34,765 nucleotides of DNA from Halomonas llamarensis. Its GTDB lineage: Bacteria; Pseudomonadota; Gammaproteobacteria; Pseudomonadales; Halomonadaceae. Of this stretch, positions 7,511 through 15,212 are shown piece after piece. A program made the translations under genes and the position numbers. The first letter of the stretch is position 1, and every line of letters starts with the position of its first letter. The notes below the pieces were generated by a model. The model worked only from the letters and a program-made list of their open reading frames with translations, had not been told where the DNA came from and searched no databases. Location: assembly GCF_023555005.1 (NCBI RefSeq), contig NZ_JAMJPJ010000035.1, forward strand, positions 1 through 34,765, in the 5' to 3' direction.

Positions 7511-7562
7511 AAGCCGCTCAATGGTGACGCCGCAGGCGGCGCACATTAGCGGAGCGTTATGT
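7511..7562 (+). repeat. attC-like site 4, right part (interrupted by the intron)
   Basis: This piece holds CCGCT against AGCGG, an inner GACGCCGCAGGCGGCGCAC palindrome, and the terminal GTTATGT core (7556-7562). Its left core would be the TTAA just before 5589, on the other side of the intron. Removing the intron brings the two arms together as a short symmetric site, supporting intron insertion between R'' and L''. Confidence 0.65.
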
Positions 7563-7576
7563 TTTAAGGAGGCAAC

Positions 7577-7897
7577 TTGAGTAAAGTCGTTGGACGGTGG
7601 CGCATTAAATGGATGGAGATGTGGGATCAAGACTTTGTGGATCTTGTCGAGCCTGGATACTTCCAGTTCGATAAAGATGGTCTTGGTTTTTTTGTATTCG
7701 GTGCAGTCGAGGGGCAAATTGATTACCGCGTTTCTGATGATGGAGAACGAGTCGAGTTTTCTTGGTCTGGAAATGATGATGGCAGCGAGAAATCCGGGCG
7801 TGGTTGGTTTCAGGTCCACTCTTCACGCTTAGCAAAAGGGGAATTTTTCATTCATTGTGGAGATGAGTCGGCAGTGGAGATCGAGCATCAAACATAA
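7577..7897 (+). CDS. Cassette protein of unknown function (106 aa)
   Basis: The gene starts with TTG at 7577 after a strong AAGGAGG at 7566-7572, and its stop overlaps the next attC. The product has 106 residues, is acidic and aromatic-rich (GRWRIKWMEMWDQDFVDLV, then GYFQFDKDGLGFFVFGAVEG), and ends in GEFFIHCGDESAVEIEH. Alternating hydrophobic residues suggest a compact beta-sheet domain. No membrane segment or signal peptide is seen. Proteins of this kind are found in integron cassettes; I do not know a function. Confidence 0.75.
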   Translation: MSKVVGRWRIKWMEMWDQDFVDLVEPGYFQFDKDGLGFFVFGAVEGQIDYRVSDDGERVEFSWSGNDDGSEKSGRGWFQVHSSRLAKGEFFIHCGDESAVEIEHQT

Positions 7898-7975
7898 CCA
7901 TGCCAGTCACGGCGACGTCTTTTCCATTGCGGCTTCGCCTCTATTCCAAACTGGCGCGTGAGCCGGGCGTCAAAT
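7892..7975 (+). repeat. attC-like site 5
   Basis: It runs from ACATAAC (7892-7898, overlapping the stop) to a degenerate right core GTCAAAT (7969-7975). The interior CACGGCGACG, CATTGCGGCTTCGCC and GGCGCGTGAGCC matches the same family as sites 3, 7 and 11. The C at the third position of the right core may weaken recombination. Confidence 0.75.
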
Positions 7976-8229
7976 CAGTAGTGGTACCGGAGCTGGGCAA
8001 GGAGCAAAGCGTTATCCGTGACTTTGTAGATCATGCGATGCTCGTCGTTAATCCGGCGGGACCAGTAACCAGCGAGACTGTGCTTGAGGGGTTCCGGCTT
8101 ACCGATGCCGTCGAAAGGTTCGCGTTTGGTTTCTTTAATCAACTTGTTTATTCGGTTGAGAACCTTTTTGTCGGTTTTCTGCCAGTACAGATAGTCTTCC
8201 CAAGCGTTCTCGGAGAAGATGAGCTTCAT
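7975..8229 (-). CDS. yoeB: YoeB/Txe-family mRNA interferase toxin
   Basis: This 84-residue protein is full length for YoeB. It has the family start FSENAWEDYLYWQ (about 5-17), the NRINKLIKE helix, the GIGKPEPLK loop (about 41-49), and a catalytic C-terminus SRRINDEHRMIYKV with final RYHY, where Glu, Arg, His and Tyr carry out ribosome-dependent mRNA cleavage. It overlaps the upstream antitoxin gene by 4 bases. The operon runs against the attC orientation. Confidence 0.93.
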   Translation of the reverse strand: MKLIFSENAWEDYLYWQKTDKKVLNRINKLIKETKREPFDGIGKPEPLKHSLAGYWSRRINDEHRMIYKVTDNALLLAQLRYHY

Positions 8230-8477
8230 TCAAGAAGTTCCTTTTCTTGACCGCCGCCTTGCTCCAACTCGGTAACAGATTCCAGCAAACGGCGGGCGTT
8301 TTTCGGTGCGCGCAGCAGATATGCAGTCTCTTGCAGCGCCTCATAATCGTCAAGAGAGATCATTACCACGGATTGCGACTTGCTCCGCGTGATGATCACC
8401 GGAGAATGGTCTTCACAGACCTGTTCCATAGTTTTTGCTAGATTGGTTCTAGCGGCTGTGTAGCTGATGGCATCCAT
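8226..8477 (-). CDS. yefM: YefM/Phd-family antitoxin
   Basis: The product of about 83 residues starts MDAISYTAARTNLAKTMEQV, the standard YefM/Phd DNA-binding N-terminus. SQSVVMISLDDYEALQETAYLL follows, and then an acidic, disordered toxin-binding tail. I chose the ATG at 8477, with AGGAA about 9 bases before it, over the longer frame from 8540. It would neutralise YoeB and autoregulate the pair. The reversed orientation within the cassette mirrors brnTA. Confidence 0.92.
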   Translation of the reverse strand: MDAISYTAARTNLAKTMEQVCEDHSPVIITRSKSQSVVMISLDDYEALQETAYLLRAPKNARRLLESVTELEQGGGQEKELLE

Positions 8478-8531
8478 AATGGGGTTCCTGTACGAAGTGT
8501 TGAGCATGTACAGAATAACGTACGTAAAAAT

Positions 8532-8596
8532 ATTTAACAATCGGCTGCACGGCGACCGATTCTCCGCTGCCCCAAACCGGCGCGTGAGCCAGGGCG
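8532..8596 (+). repeat. attC-like site 6, right end lost
   Basis: It starts with a perfect ATTTAAC core (8532-8538) and continues with the family interior (GCACGGCGACC, GCGCGTGAGCC), but breaks off at GGGCG (8596) where transposase-like sequence begins. The missing GTT core means this end of the first cassette run was cut by an IS1380-related event. Confidence 0.65.
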
Positions 8597-8935
8597 ATAT
8601 TGATGGACTGCCTATTGAGGTCTTCGGCCATCAGGGCGGCAGTGCCTACAATGGCTACGCTGGCTCGCGGATTTACTCGCCCTTGATCGCCGAGATCGCC
8701 GCTTGCTGCGCAAAGGCAATGCTGGCCCGGCGGAAAACGCGGATACCTGGATCCCCCACCTCGTTCAGCGCCTGATGGAAGGCACGAACCGGAACGTGGA
8801 TCCGTTCCATGTACGCTTGGATGCAGGCTTTACCGATGGGGAAACGCTACGCACGCTCGACGCAAAGGATATCGCTTACCACCTCGGGCGGCTGAAGAAC
8901 AACAACGCCCTGCAGACGCTCGCGGCCCCCTATCT
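8597..8935 (+). pseudogene. IS1380-family transposase fragment
   Basis: Pieces of an IS1380-type DDE transposase are readable in two frames. DIDGLPIEVFGHQGG, with SAYNGYAGSRIYSPL, comes first. After a frame change LRKGNAGPAENADTWIPHLV and VDPFHVRLDAGFTDGETL follow, and then KDIAYHLGRLKNNNALQTLA. Both termini of the gene are missing and the frame is broken, so it cannot be active. Its left edge coincides with the truncated attC at 8596. Confidence 0.75.
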
Positions 8936-9031
8936 GACTGACATTGGCGGTTTCAACGGCGCAAGCCATCCACCATGCAGCCGTAAAGCGCTCAATAATG
9001 GCGCTACCACCGCCGCGATAAATGAGGCGGG

Positions 9032-9148
9032 CTGATGATCCTCCCCGAGAACGAAACGGCCAAACAATTCTGGGCCAATCAGGGCTGGGCGTGCCGTTCG
9101 GATATTCAGCTGTATGCGTTTATCAATAGTGATGATCAGAACGTTTAG
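9032..9148 (+). pseudogene. Duplicated 3' end of the GNAT gene
   Basis: These 117 bases repeat 2368-2484, from CTGATGA through the TAG stop, with the same length and few changes (encoding NETAKQFWANQGWACR). Similarity starts abruptly at the left edge, after about 95 bases of unassigned sequence following the IS1380 scrap. Differences cluster near the stop. Confidence 0.8.
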
Positions 9149-9197
9149 CGCTGGCCTTGGCAACAGAGTTATTGGTAAATTCAATTGTTAATCTCAT

Positions 9198-10091
9198 TCA
9201 CGACTCAGTGAGCTGTGGCTCATCCAACACCACCGCATCAAGCAACGTGTCAGCGAAGCTTGCCAGGGCGGGGGTCCAGGTTTCTGGTTCCGGGGCGGCA
9301 AAATAGGTATCGATATGAGCGATGGCTTTGGGCAGTTCTAGGGTGTGAATCCCGAACCGGTGTTGGTGGGCGTCGACTGTCCCGCGGGGCAGCACCGTGT
9401 AACCCATTCCAGCCGCGACGCAGCCAAGCATTGCGTCCAGTGAACCAAATTCAAAGATCCGCCCAGCATTAACGCCATGGGAGGCCAGCAATAGCTCGAT
9501 GCGTTGGCGGTAGCTGCACCCTTGACGAAACGCCAAGAAAGCCGACGTCAGCAGCTCCTGAGAAGAGGGCATCGTCGACATTGGCGTTGAACCCACCAGC
9601 ACAAGCTGCTCGCTGAAAGCCTTGAGCAAGTGATAGCGGCTATGCTCAAGCCGCCCGGCCACAAAGACACAGTCCACCTGCCCGTCCAGCAACAACTCGA
9701 CCAGTTCGGCCGTTGGTCCGGTTTTGATCTGGATATCAACGTCAGGCTGCGCGGCATGGTAGGCCGCCAGTATCGGCGGCAGGCGCACGGCGGTCGTGGT
9801 TTCCATAGCGCCTATACGCAATCGGCCACACGCCTTCTCCTGGCCCTTGAATAGCGATACCGCGTCATCGTGGGCCGTCAATATGCGTTCAGCATACTCC
9901 ACCAATGCCAAACCAGCGCTCGTAGGGCGCACGCGGCCCGCACGCTGAATCAGCTGCACGCCTAGCTCATCCTCAAGTTTCTTGATGTGGGCCGTCACAT
10001 TGGATTGCACCGTGTGCAGCTGTTTGGCCGCCGCCACGAAACTGCCCGTTTCGGCCACTGCCATGAATAGCCGCAGTGATTTAAGTTGCAT
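9198..10091 (-). CDS. LysR-family transcriptional regulator
   Basis: This 297-residue protein is normal length for LysR. Residues 1-60 form the winged helix-turn-helix (LKSLRLFMAVAETGSFVAAA, then QSNVTAHIKKLEDELGVQL). Residues about 90-295 form the periplasmic-binding-protein-like effector domain (RLRIGAMETTTAVRLPPIL). The ATG at 10091 has GGGGAGA about 7 bases upstream. It is divergent from the MFS gene, which it probably controls; a LysR-type box lies between them. The effector is unknown. Confidence 0.92.
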   Translation of the reverse strand: MQLKSLRLFMAVAETGSFVAAAKQLHTVQSNVTAHIKKLEDELGVQLIQRAGRVRPTSAGLALVEYAERILTAHDDAVSLFKGQEKACGRLRIGAMETTTAVRLPPILAAYHAAQPDVDIQIKTGPTAELVELLLDGQVDCVFVAGRLEHSRYHLLKAFSEQLVLVGSTPMSTMPSSQELLTSAFLAFRQGCSYRQRIELLLASHGVNAGRIFEFGSLDAMLGCVAAGMGYTVLPRGTVDAHQHRFGIHTLELPKAIAHIDTYFAAPEPETWTPALASFADTLLDAVVLDEPQLTES

Positions 10092-10133
10092 GCTCTATCT
10101 CCCCGCCAGGCGATTGCTATGTCAAGCAAGCGT

Positions 10134-10150
10134 TATCTCTAAACAAGATA
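10134..10150. promoter_or_regulatory. Probable LysR-type binding box
   Basis: TATCT (10134-10138), 7 bases, then AGATA (10146-10150) gives the dyad T-N11-A pattern typical of LysR regulators. It lies in the 168-base gap between the divergent lysR and MFS genes, 43 bases upstream of the lysR start, as expected for autoregulation and control of the target gene. Confidence 0.5.
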
Positions 10151-10259
10151 GCAGCGATCAATACTAATCGTTTCCAGAAAACCCGTCTGCGCGCGTAGTC
10201 TGTCCCTATAGCAGCTAGCTGACCACTTTGCCCAAATGGCGGTATGCAAAGGACACGAC

Positions 10260-11456
10260 ATGATCAATAGCAAAGACCTGCCCGCTCTGTGTGTTGGGGT
10301 AATGGCAACCTTGGCGGGAATTGGCATTGCGCGCTTTGCCTACACGCCCCTCTTACCGGCGATTATTCAAGAGGGCTGGTTCACCGCCAGCCAAGGCGCC
10401 TACCTAGGGGCCGCCAACCTGCTGGGCTACTTTATCGGCGCGCTCTCCGCCCACGCCTTGAGTGAGCGTTTTTCTTCCCGCTTGGTGATCGGCGCAAGTT
10501 TCGCCGCTATCGCCCTCAGTTTTATGCTCTGCGCTGGTGCGGGCAGTTTTGCCTGGTTCTTCTTCTGGCGATTAGTCTCCGGCATTGCCGGGGCTATCTT
10601 GATGGTGGTTGGCCCTTCGCTGGCGCTGGCGGCCACTCCGCCTGAAAGGCGAGCTAGCGTTGGTGCCATGGTGTTTACCGGGATTGGCCTGGGCGCACTG
10701 CTTTCGGCCTTCATCGTGCCTGTGCTTCTTGAGTTAAGCCTGACGGTCACCTGGGGAACGCTGGGGCTTCTATGCATTGCGGCGGGTCTTTTAGGCGATG
10801 CTTTTTTACAACGCGTGACGCCATTAGCACTAACTTCAGGTGCTAGCCCATCGGCCAATAGCCAGAAGGGATTTGCGGGTGTAAAGCTAGTGGTGCTATT
10901 GGTGATGGGCGCCTATGCCCTGGACGCGGTGGGGTTTGTGCCCCATACCGTGTTCTGGGTGGATTACCTCGTCAGGGAGAACGCCCTGGGTAATCAAGCG
11001 GCTTCCCTACAGTGGGGTGTTTTCGGCCTGGGTGCCGTATGTGGGCCGCTGATGGTGGGTGCCTTGGCGCAGCGAGTGGGCTGGCATCGTGGTTTGGCGA
11101 TCGCCTTTTTGGCGAAAGCTGCCGCTGTCTCGTTGCCGGTATTTTCGCTAGCACTGCTCAGCCAATCTGTTTCCTCCTTCATTGTTGGAGCGATGATCCC
11201 CGGCATTGTCGCGTTAACCTCAGGTCGCCTTGCCGAATTAGTCGGCCCTGCCGCGCACAAGAAACGTTGGGGGCAAGCAACCGCCGCCTTCGCTGCCGCC
11301 CAGGCAGGGGCGGGCTATACCATGTCAGCGCTTTACGACGCCTGGGGCACCTATTCCCCTCTTTTTGCCATCAGCGGCTTTATGCTCGCGGCAGGCTTTT
11401 TGTTGGTGCTGCTTAGCCGTGGTGTACAGCAACGCCACGCGCACCTTTCTACCTAG
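10260..11456 (+). CDS. MFS transporter, YbfB/YjiJ family
   Basis: An inner-membrane transporter of about 398 residues with twelve predicted helices. The opening VGVMATLAGIGIARFAYTPL and a following GAYLGAANLLGYFIGAL are typical of the MFS_4 (YbfB/YjiJ) group. The start is ATG 10260, with AAAGGA at 10248-10253, rather than the in-frame ATG at 10236. The neighbouring glutathione transferase 38 bases downstream and the divergent LysR suggest a small detoxification or efflux unit. The substrate is unknown. Confidence 0.88.
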   Translation: MINSKDLPALCVGVMATLAGIGIARFAYTPLLPAIIQEGWFTASQGAYLGAANLLGYFIGALSAHALSERFSSRLVIGASFAAIALSFMLCAGAGSFAWFFFWRLVSGIAGAILMVVGPSLALAATPPERRASVGAMVFTGIGLGALLSAFIVPVLLELSLTVTWGTLGLLCIAAGLLGDAFLQRVTPLALTSGASPSANSQKGFAGVKLVVLLVMGAYALDAVGFVPHTVFWVDYLVRENALGNQAASLQWGVFGLGAVCGPLMVGALAQRVGWHRGLAIAFLAKAAAVSLPVFSLALLSQSVSSFIVGAMIPGIVALTSGRLAELVGPAAHKKRWGQATAAFAAAQAGAGYTMSALYDAWGTYSPLFAISGFMLAAGFLLVLLSRGVQQRHAHLST

Positions 11457-11494
11457 CAATCTACACACCGATATTCACACCCAGGGAGGCAATA

Positions 11495-12097
11495 ATGGAA
11501 CTCTACCTGAACGCCACATCACCCTATGCGCGCCTGGCGCGAATCGTTTTAGTGGAAAAAGGCTTAGCGGAAAGCGTCACGTTGAAGTGGTGCGACCCCT
11601 GGGCAGACGATGCCGACCTATTAAAGGCCAACCCTGCCGGGCGTATTCCGGCGCTGGTAACGGAGGAGGGCACTACGCTGAGCGAATCACTGCTGATTGC
11701 CATTTACCTAGATGGCGTCAGTCCCAGCATGCCGATGATTCCTCAAGACTGTTTGGGCGAGGTGCTGCACCTGGCGGGGCTGGGTCAAAACCTGATGGAT
11801 GCCGCGTTCAACACCGTGATTGCCAGAAAACATTACGGCAACGAGATTGACGCTAGCGAGCTTGGGCAGCGGCGTTCGCGGGCGATTCAGCGGCTACTGA
11901 AACAGTTGGACGGTAAGCTTGGCGAAGAACAACAGACCTCAACTATCAACCTGGGCCACATCGCCACCGCAGTGGCGCTGGATTACCTCGCTTTCAGACT
12001 GCCAGAGGTGAGCTGGAAAGAAGACTACCCGCCGCTTCAGGCATGGCACGCTGGCGTTACTGCGCGAGAGAGCTTTCAGCAGACGGCTTTCTGTTAG
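11495..12097 (+). CDS. Glutathione S-transferase family protein
   Basis: This 200-residue protein has a thioredoxin-fold N-terminal domain (MELYLNATSPYARLARIVLV, residues 1-20, with Ser9/Pro10 near the usual catalytic position) and the glutathione-binding NPAGRIPALV and LSESLLIAIYL strands (about 46-70). An all-helical C-terminal domain follows with the conserved NLGHIATAVALDYL. GGGAGG lies 5-6 bases before the ATG. It probably conjugates or reduces an electrophile in the cytoplasm and is likely co-transcribed with the MFS gene. Confidence 0.9.
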   Translation: MELYLNATSPYARLARIVLVEKGLAESVTLKWCDPWADDADLLKANPAGRIPALVTEEGTTLSESLLIAIYLDGVSPSMPMIPQDCLGEVLHLAGLGQNLMDAAFNTVIARKHYGNEIDASELGQRRSRAIQRLLKQLDGKLGEEQQTSTINLGHIATAVALDYLAFRLPEVSWKEDYPPLQAWHAGVTARESFQQTAFC

Positions 12098-12337
12098 GAG
12101 AAATTATACAGGTGGCCTCAGCTAGCGACGACTCAGGGGGCCCCAGCGTATCCACCCTAGCCAGCATCCTACGATGTTTATGAAAGCGTGCTGAAAATAT
12201 TTAAAAGGGCACATACCGTCAAAGCAATAAATGAGCTAAATAAGCAAATGGGTCCATGCGCAGAATTTGCGAATAATCTGCAAAAGCAATTGGCCCCATT
12301 TCGGAGCCAATCTCTCGAAATTCAGAAGAACTTGAGC

Positions 12338-13546
12338 CTGAGAAGGTGTTTACAAAATAGAGTATGCTGTACTGACTTAGTTTGAGATATAAAGGCAGAG
12401 CAGCAGATGGCGAAACGAGGTCGTCCAAGCAAGATCCAGGAACGAGAACTTGCAGTACTACGTGAAGTTATCAAGGAGAAGCCAGAGTCAAGCCTTGGAG
12501 AGCTTCGTGATGAACTTGCTCGCCGGACAGGCGTACATACTCATGAAGATCATCTATCTAAGCAACTGAAAGATAAAGGCTTTAAACGCCTAAGAGAACC
12601 GTCGCCCACAGTGGATTCCCCGACCAGAACAGAGGAACCTTCTCCCTATGGGTACACTGACCAACATCTTCATCAAGCCCCAGAGCAGCAGTATCCAAGC
12701 TGCTTAAGTGGTGCTGAGTGGGAGCTTGTATCAGACATCTTTGAAACGGAAGGTGGCCGCGGAGTTCCTCCGCGTTACCCAAGGCGCCTACTTGTCGATG
12801 CCTGCTGTTACGTGGTCAGAAGTGGCTGCTCGTGGCGGATACTGCCAAAAGAGTTCCCGCCTTAGCAAAATGTGTATCGAACTTTCCGGCGATGGAGCGC
12901 AGAGGGAAAATTCGGAAAAATGCATGACTGGTTACGTGCGCAGTGGCGTGAACGAGAAGGGCGCAATGCGGAACCAACTGGAGCAGTATTGGATGCTCAA
13001 TCAACACGTCACTCTCCTCAGGGAAGCGAGAGCGGGTACGATGCAGGAAAGAAGGTAAAAGGCCGAAAACGACATATCTTGGTTGACACGCTAGGACTTG
13101 TTCTAGCGATTAGTGTCACGGCCGCCAGCATCCCGGATCCCCATGGAGCGCACTCAGTCATGGCGAGCACAGTTGCTAAATACCCTTCAATATCAAAGGT
13201 TTTTTGCAGATAGTGGTTACGCTGGTCAATGCGCCCAAACCATAAATCAACAACACGGAATTTCCGTCGATATCATTCGACGTCCTCGGAGTGGAAAAGT
13301 AGGGAGCTGGTGTCTTCCTGAGCAAGAAGACCTCTTCACCCAACCTACGAATATGCATGGTTTTGTAGTTCAAGCCAAGCGGTGGGTAGTCGAGAGAACC
13401 TTTTCTTGGTTAGAAAAGTCTCGGCGGCTGATCATGCACCATGATCGCCTCACTGATGTATCTGAGGCATGGGTTTGGCTCGCATCAGGTAGGCAACTGT
13501 TGAAGCGATTAACCAGCAACACTTAAATTTGTAAACACCTTCTCAG
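12338..13546 (+). mobile_element. IS5-family-like insertion sequence (degenerate)
   Basis: Perfect 19-bp terminal inverted repeats, CTGAGAAGGTGTTTACAAA at 12338-12356 and its complement at 13528-13546, enclose a 1209-bp element with a single transposase gene. No target-site duplication is obvious. The transposase gene is broken, so the copy needs help from elsewhere to move. Confidence 0.85.
12407..13526 (+). pseudogene. IS5-like transposase, broken by a stop and a frameshift
   Basis: The first frame (12407-12865) starts KRGRPSKIQERELAVLREVI, a DNA-binding region. At about residue 100 it enters the IS5-type domain (CLSGAEWELVSDIF, RLLVDACCYVVRSGCSWRILPKEFPP). An in-frame TAG at 12863 replaces the Trp expected in FPPWQNVYRTF. 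The frame resumes as VYRTFRRWSAEGKFGKMHDW and then shifts near 13140-13200. RFFADSGYAGQCAQTI and the final WVVERTFSWLEKSRRLIMHH are in another frame. The N-terminal domain resembles an IS630-type helix-turn-helix and is longer than in many IS5 members. Confidence 0.85.
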
Positions 13547-13642
13547 CGTAAGGATGCAAATGAGAAGCATTTTAAAAATGCGATTACCCTTTCTCAAAAA
13601 GCCTCAGCGGCGATTTATGCTCACGTTGTGGCGGCAAGGTAA

Positions 13643-13989
13643 AAACTGCCTTGCTGTTTTCGACGGATACGTCGCTGGACGCCATGACATTAGTGGCGTA
13701 CGACAAGGCACGTTTTCAGATTGAGTTCCTGTTTCGCGATGCGAAGCAGTTTCTGGGGCTGAACGACTGTCAGGCACGCAAGGAAAAGGCGTTACACTTC
13801 CATTTCAACGCATCGATGACGGCGTTGAATCTGCTCAAGCTTGAAGACCGACAGCATCAGGCAGGCAATAGACATGTCATCTCCATTGCGCGCTGGAGAA
13901 CCCGCAAAGCCAACGCGCATCTGCTGGAACGCTTTTCTTCCTACTTGGGTCTGGACTTCAAATCGCATAAAATCCTGGCCCGACTTTGA
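13643..13989 (+). pseudogene. DDE transposase C-terminal fragment (IS4-like)
   Basis: This 3' fragment encodes the end of a DDE transposase: YDKARFQIEFLFRDAKQFLG, with the catalytic-type Glu in IEFLFRDAKQF, then HFHFNASMTALNLLKLEDRQ and a C-terminal helix. It lacks the N-terminal two thirds and any start. It abuts the small ORF above and the end of menA, marking another scar of transposition. Confidence 0.7.
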
Positions 13990-14017
13990 AGAGATGTGCC
14001 ACTACGGCGCTATTGCA

Positions 14018-14947
14018 TCATGAAACTGTCCGAATCATTGTAGAAAGTAGTACGCTGTAAAGCAGGGTTGAAATGGCTGTTTTCTTCAGCATGCCGGTCA
14101 GAATCTCGCCATCACGAGTATGACGTAACGTTCTGGCGGCATCCGTCAGTGGCTTGGCGACCAGCAGGCAGCTCCAGCTCAACCAGGGGGCGGGGAAAGC
14201 TACCAGATAAACCACGGTGAGAAGCAGCGCCAGTCCCAATAATGCCCAGTGGTAGTTAATCGCGTTCTTGCGGCCCAACCGCACTGCCAGGGTAATCTTG
14301 CCGTTGCGTGCATCGCTTTCGATATCACGCACGTTATTCACATTGAGCACGGCGGTGGCCAGCAGCCCACACGCCGCGGCGGGTAGTAACGGCAACCAAC
14401 TGAGTTGCTGCGTATAGAGGTAGTAAGTGCCCAGCACGCCTAGCAGGCCGAAAAATATGAAGACGGAAATATCCCCCAGCCCCCGATATCCATAGGGCGT
14501 TCCACCCAACCCAACGGTATAGGTCACGGCAGCCCATAAAGAGGCGGCACCTAGCAGCAGGAAAGTAACAATTTGGCCCCACTGGTTGCCAAAGGCGGTC
14601 ACCAGTAATGACAGCCCTAACAGCGCTGCTACGATTGCTGTAACAACCATCCCAGTGCGCATTGCCTGTGGCGTTAGCAGGCCTGAAGAGACCGCCCGTA
14701 CCGGCCCAATGCGTGCCTGATCATCAGCGCCGGAAGCCGCGTCGCCATAGTCATTGGCGAGATTAGAGAGTATCTGTAGCGCAGTCGCGGTCAGCAGGGC
14801 GAGCAAAAGTACCGCGCCATTAAAAGCATCCACGCTAGCCGCTAGCCCACTGCCCAATAGTATAGACGCGCACGCCAGCGGGAGCGTTCGGGGGCGAGCG
14901 GCTAGCAACCAGGCTTGGTAGTGGCGGCGTTTAGCGGGTGATTCCAT
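14018..14947 (-). CDS. menA: 1,4-dihydroxy-2-naphthoate polyprenyltransferase
   Basis: An integral membrane UbiA-family prenyltransferase of about 309 residues that attaches the polyprenyl chain to dihydroxynaphthoate in menaquinone synthesis. Evidence: AWLLAARPRTLPLACASILL at the N-terminus, the Mg-binding NLANDYGDAASGAD motif (about 66-79), the second acidic motif NVNNVRDIESDARNGKITLA (about 201-220), and about eight hydrophobic helices. I chose ATG 14947, with AGGAA about 10 bases before it. It is divergent from the arr operon. The pairing makes sense because ArrC-type subunits are expected to use menaquinol. Confidence 0.92.
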   Translation of the reverse strand: MESPAKRRHYQAWLLAARPRTLPLACASILLGSGLAASVDAFNGAVLLLALLTATALQILSNLANDYGDAASGADDQARIGPVRAVSSGLLTPQAMRTGMVVTAIVAALLGLSLLVTAFGNQWGQIVTFLLLGAASLWAAVTYTVGLGGTPYGYRGLGDISVFIFFGLLGVLGTYYLYTQQLSWLPLLPAAACGLLATAVLNVNNVRDIESDARNGKITLAVRLGRKNAINYHWALLGLALLLTVVYLVAFPAPWLSWSCLLVAKPLTDAARTLRHTRDGEILTGMLKKTAISTLLYSVLLSTMIRTVS

Positions 14948-15076
14948 TACGTCATTGTTCCTATTAACTATTTCATTTAAAAAGCTGATGTCAGTTTGCC
15001 GCATTTAGGCTCGGTAGATCAGTATCCGTGGTTGCCAAGATACTTCGCCGCAAAGAACACAATACTTTCCTGATAT

Positions 15077-15090
15077 TTGACCTGAATCAA
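15077..15090 (+). promoter_or_regulatory. FNR/Anr-like site upstream of the arr operon
   Basis: TTGACCTGAATCAA matches the FNR/Anr consensus TTGAT-N4-ATCAA with one mismatch. Its centre (15083.5) is 41.5 bases upstream of about 15125, and CGATAT at 15114-15119 could serve as the -10 element. That is the geometry of a class II FNR-activated promoter. It suggests the arr operon is switched on without oxygen. Binding and the start point are inferred. Confidence 0.6.
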
Positions 15091-15176
15091 GCTCGCGCCG
15101 ATCAATGCTGGCACGATATCTCAATGCTTCTAAAGTGTTACGACTGAAGGTCGTTGTTGGCCAAGGAGCCTGAGCC

Positions 15177-15212
15177 ATGTTCCCCGAACCTTGCTACTAT
15201 AGCTATGTTTGA
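15177..15212 (+). CDS. Possible 11-codon leader peptide
   Basis: ATG 15177 has a good AAGGAG at 15161-15166 and encodes MFPEPCYYSYV, ending at TGA 15210-15212. This stop overlaps the ATG at 15205 of the next gene, which has no ribosome binding site of its own. Termination-reinitiation coupling is plausible. It could equally be a chance frame if translation starts at the TTG at 15154. Confidence 0.3.
   Translation: MFPEPCYYSYV

Larger units (their letters stand above)
12188..13642 (+). pseudogene. Small ORF split by the IS5-like element
   Basis: Fifty codons (12188-12337, from a GTG; KIFKRAHTVKAINELNKQMG and onward) run in frame up to the left inverted repeat. After the right repeat, 31 more codons (13547-13639, RKDANEKHFKNAITLSQKAS and onward) end at TAA 13640-13642. 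Joining 12337 to 13547 gives one open frame of 81 residues, mostly helical and basic. The frame stays open upstream to a stop at 12158, so the true start may be lost. I do not recognise the family. The rest of 12098-12187 shows nothing clear. Confidence 0.5.

Noticed and set aside
7475..7819. 114-codon minus-strand frame spanning the intron edge
   Set aside because: It crosses the attC and the intron 5' end and opposes the better-supported cassette gene at 7577.
10427..10858. 143-codon minus-strand frame in the MFS gene
   Set aside because: Pro/Ala-rich antisense of a membrane protein; typical shadow.
12098..12187. Terminator after the glutathione transferase gene
   Set aside because: GGGGGCCCC is present but is not followed by a T-run or a stable stem-loop.
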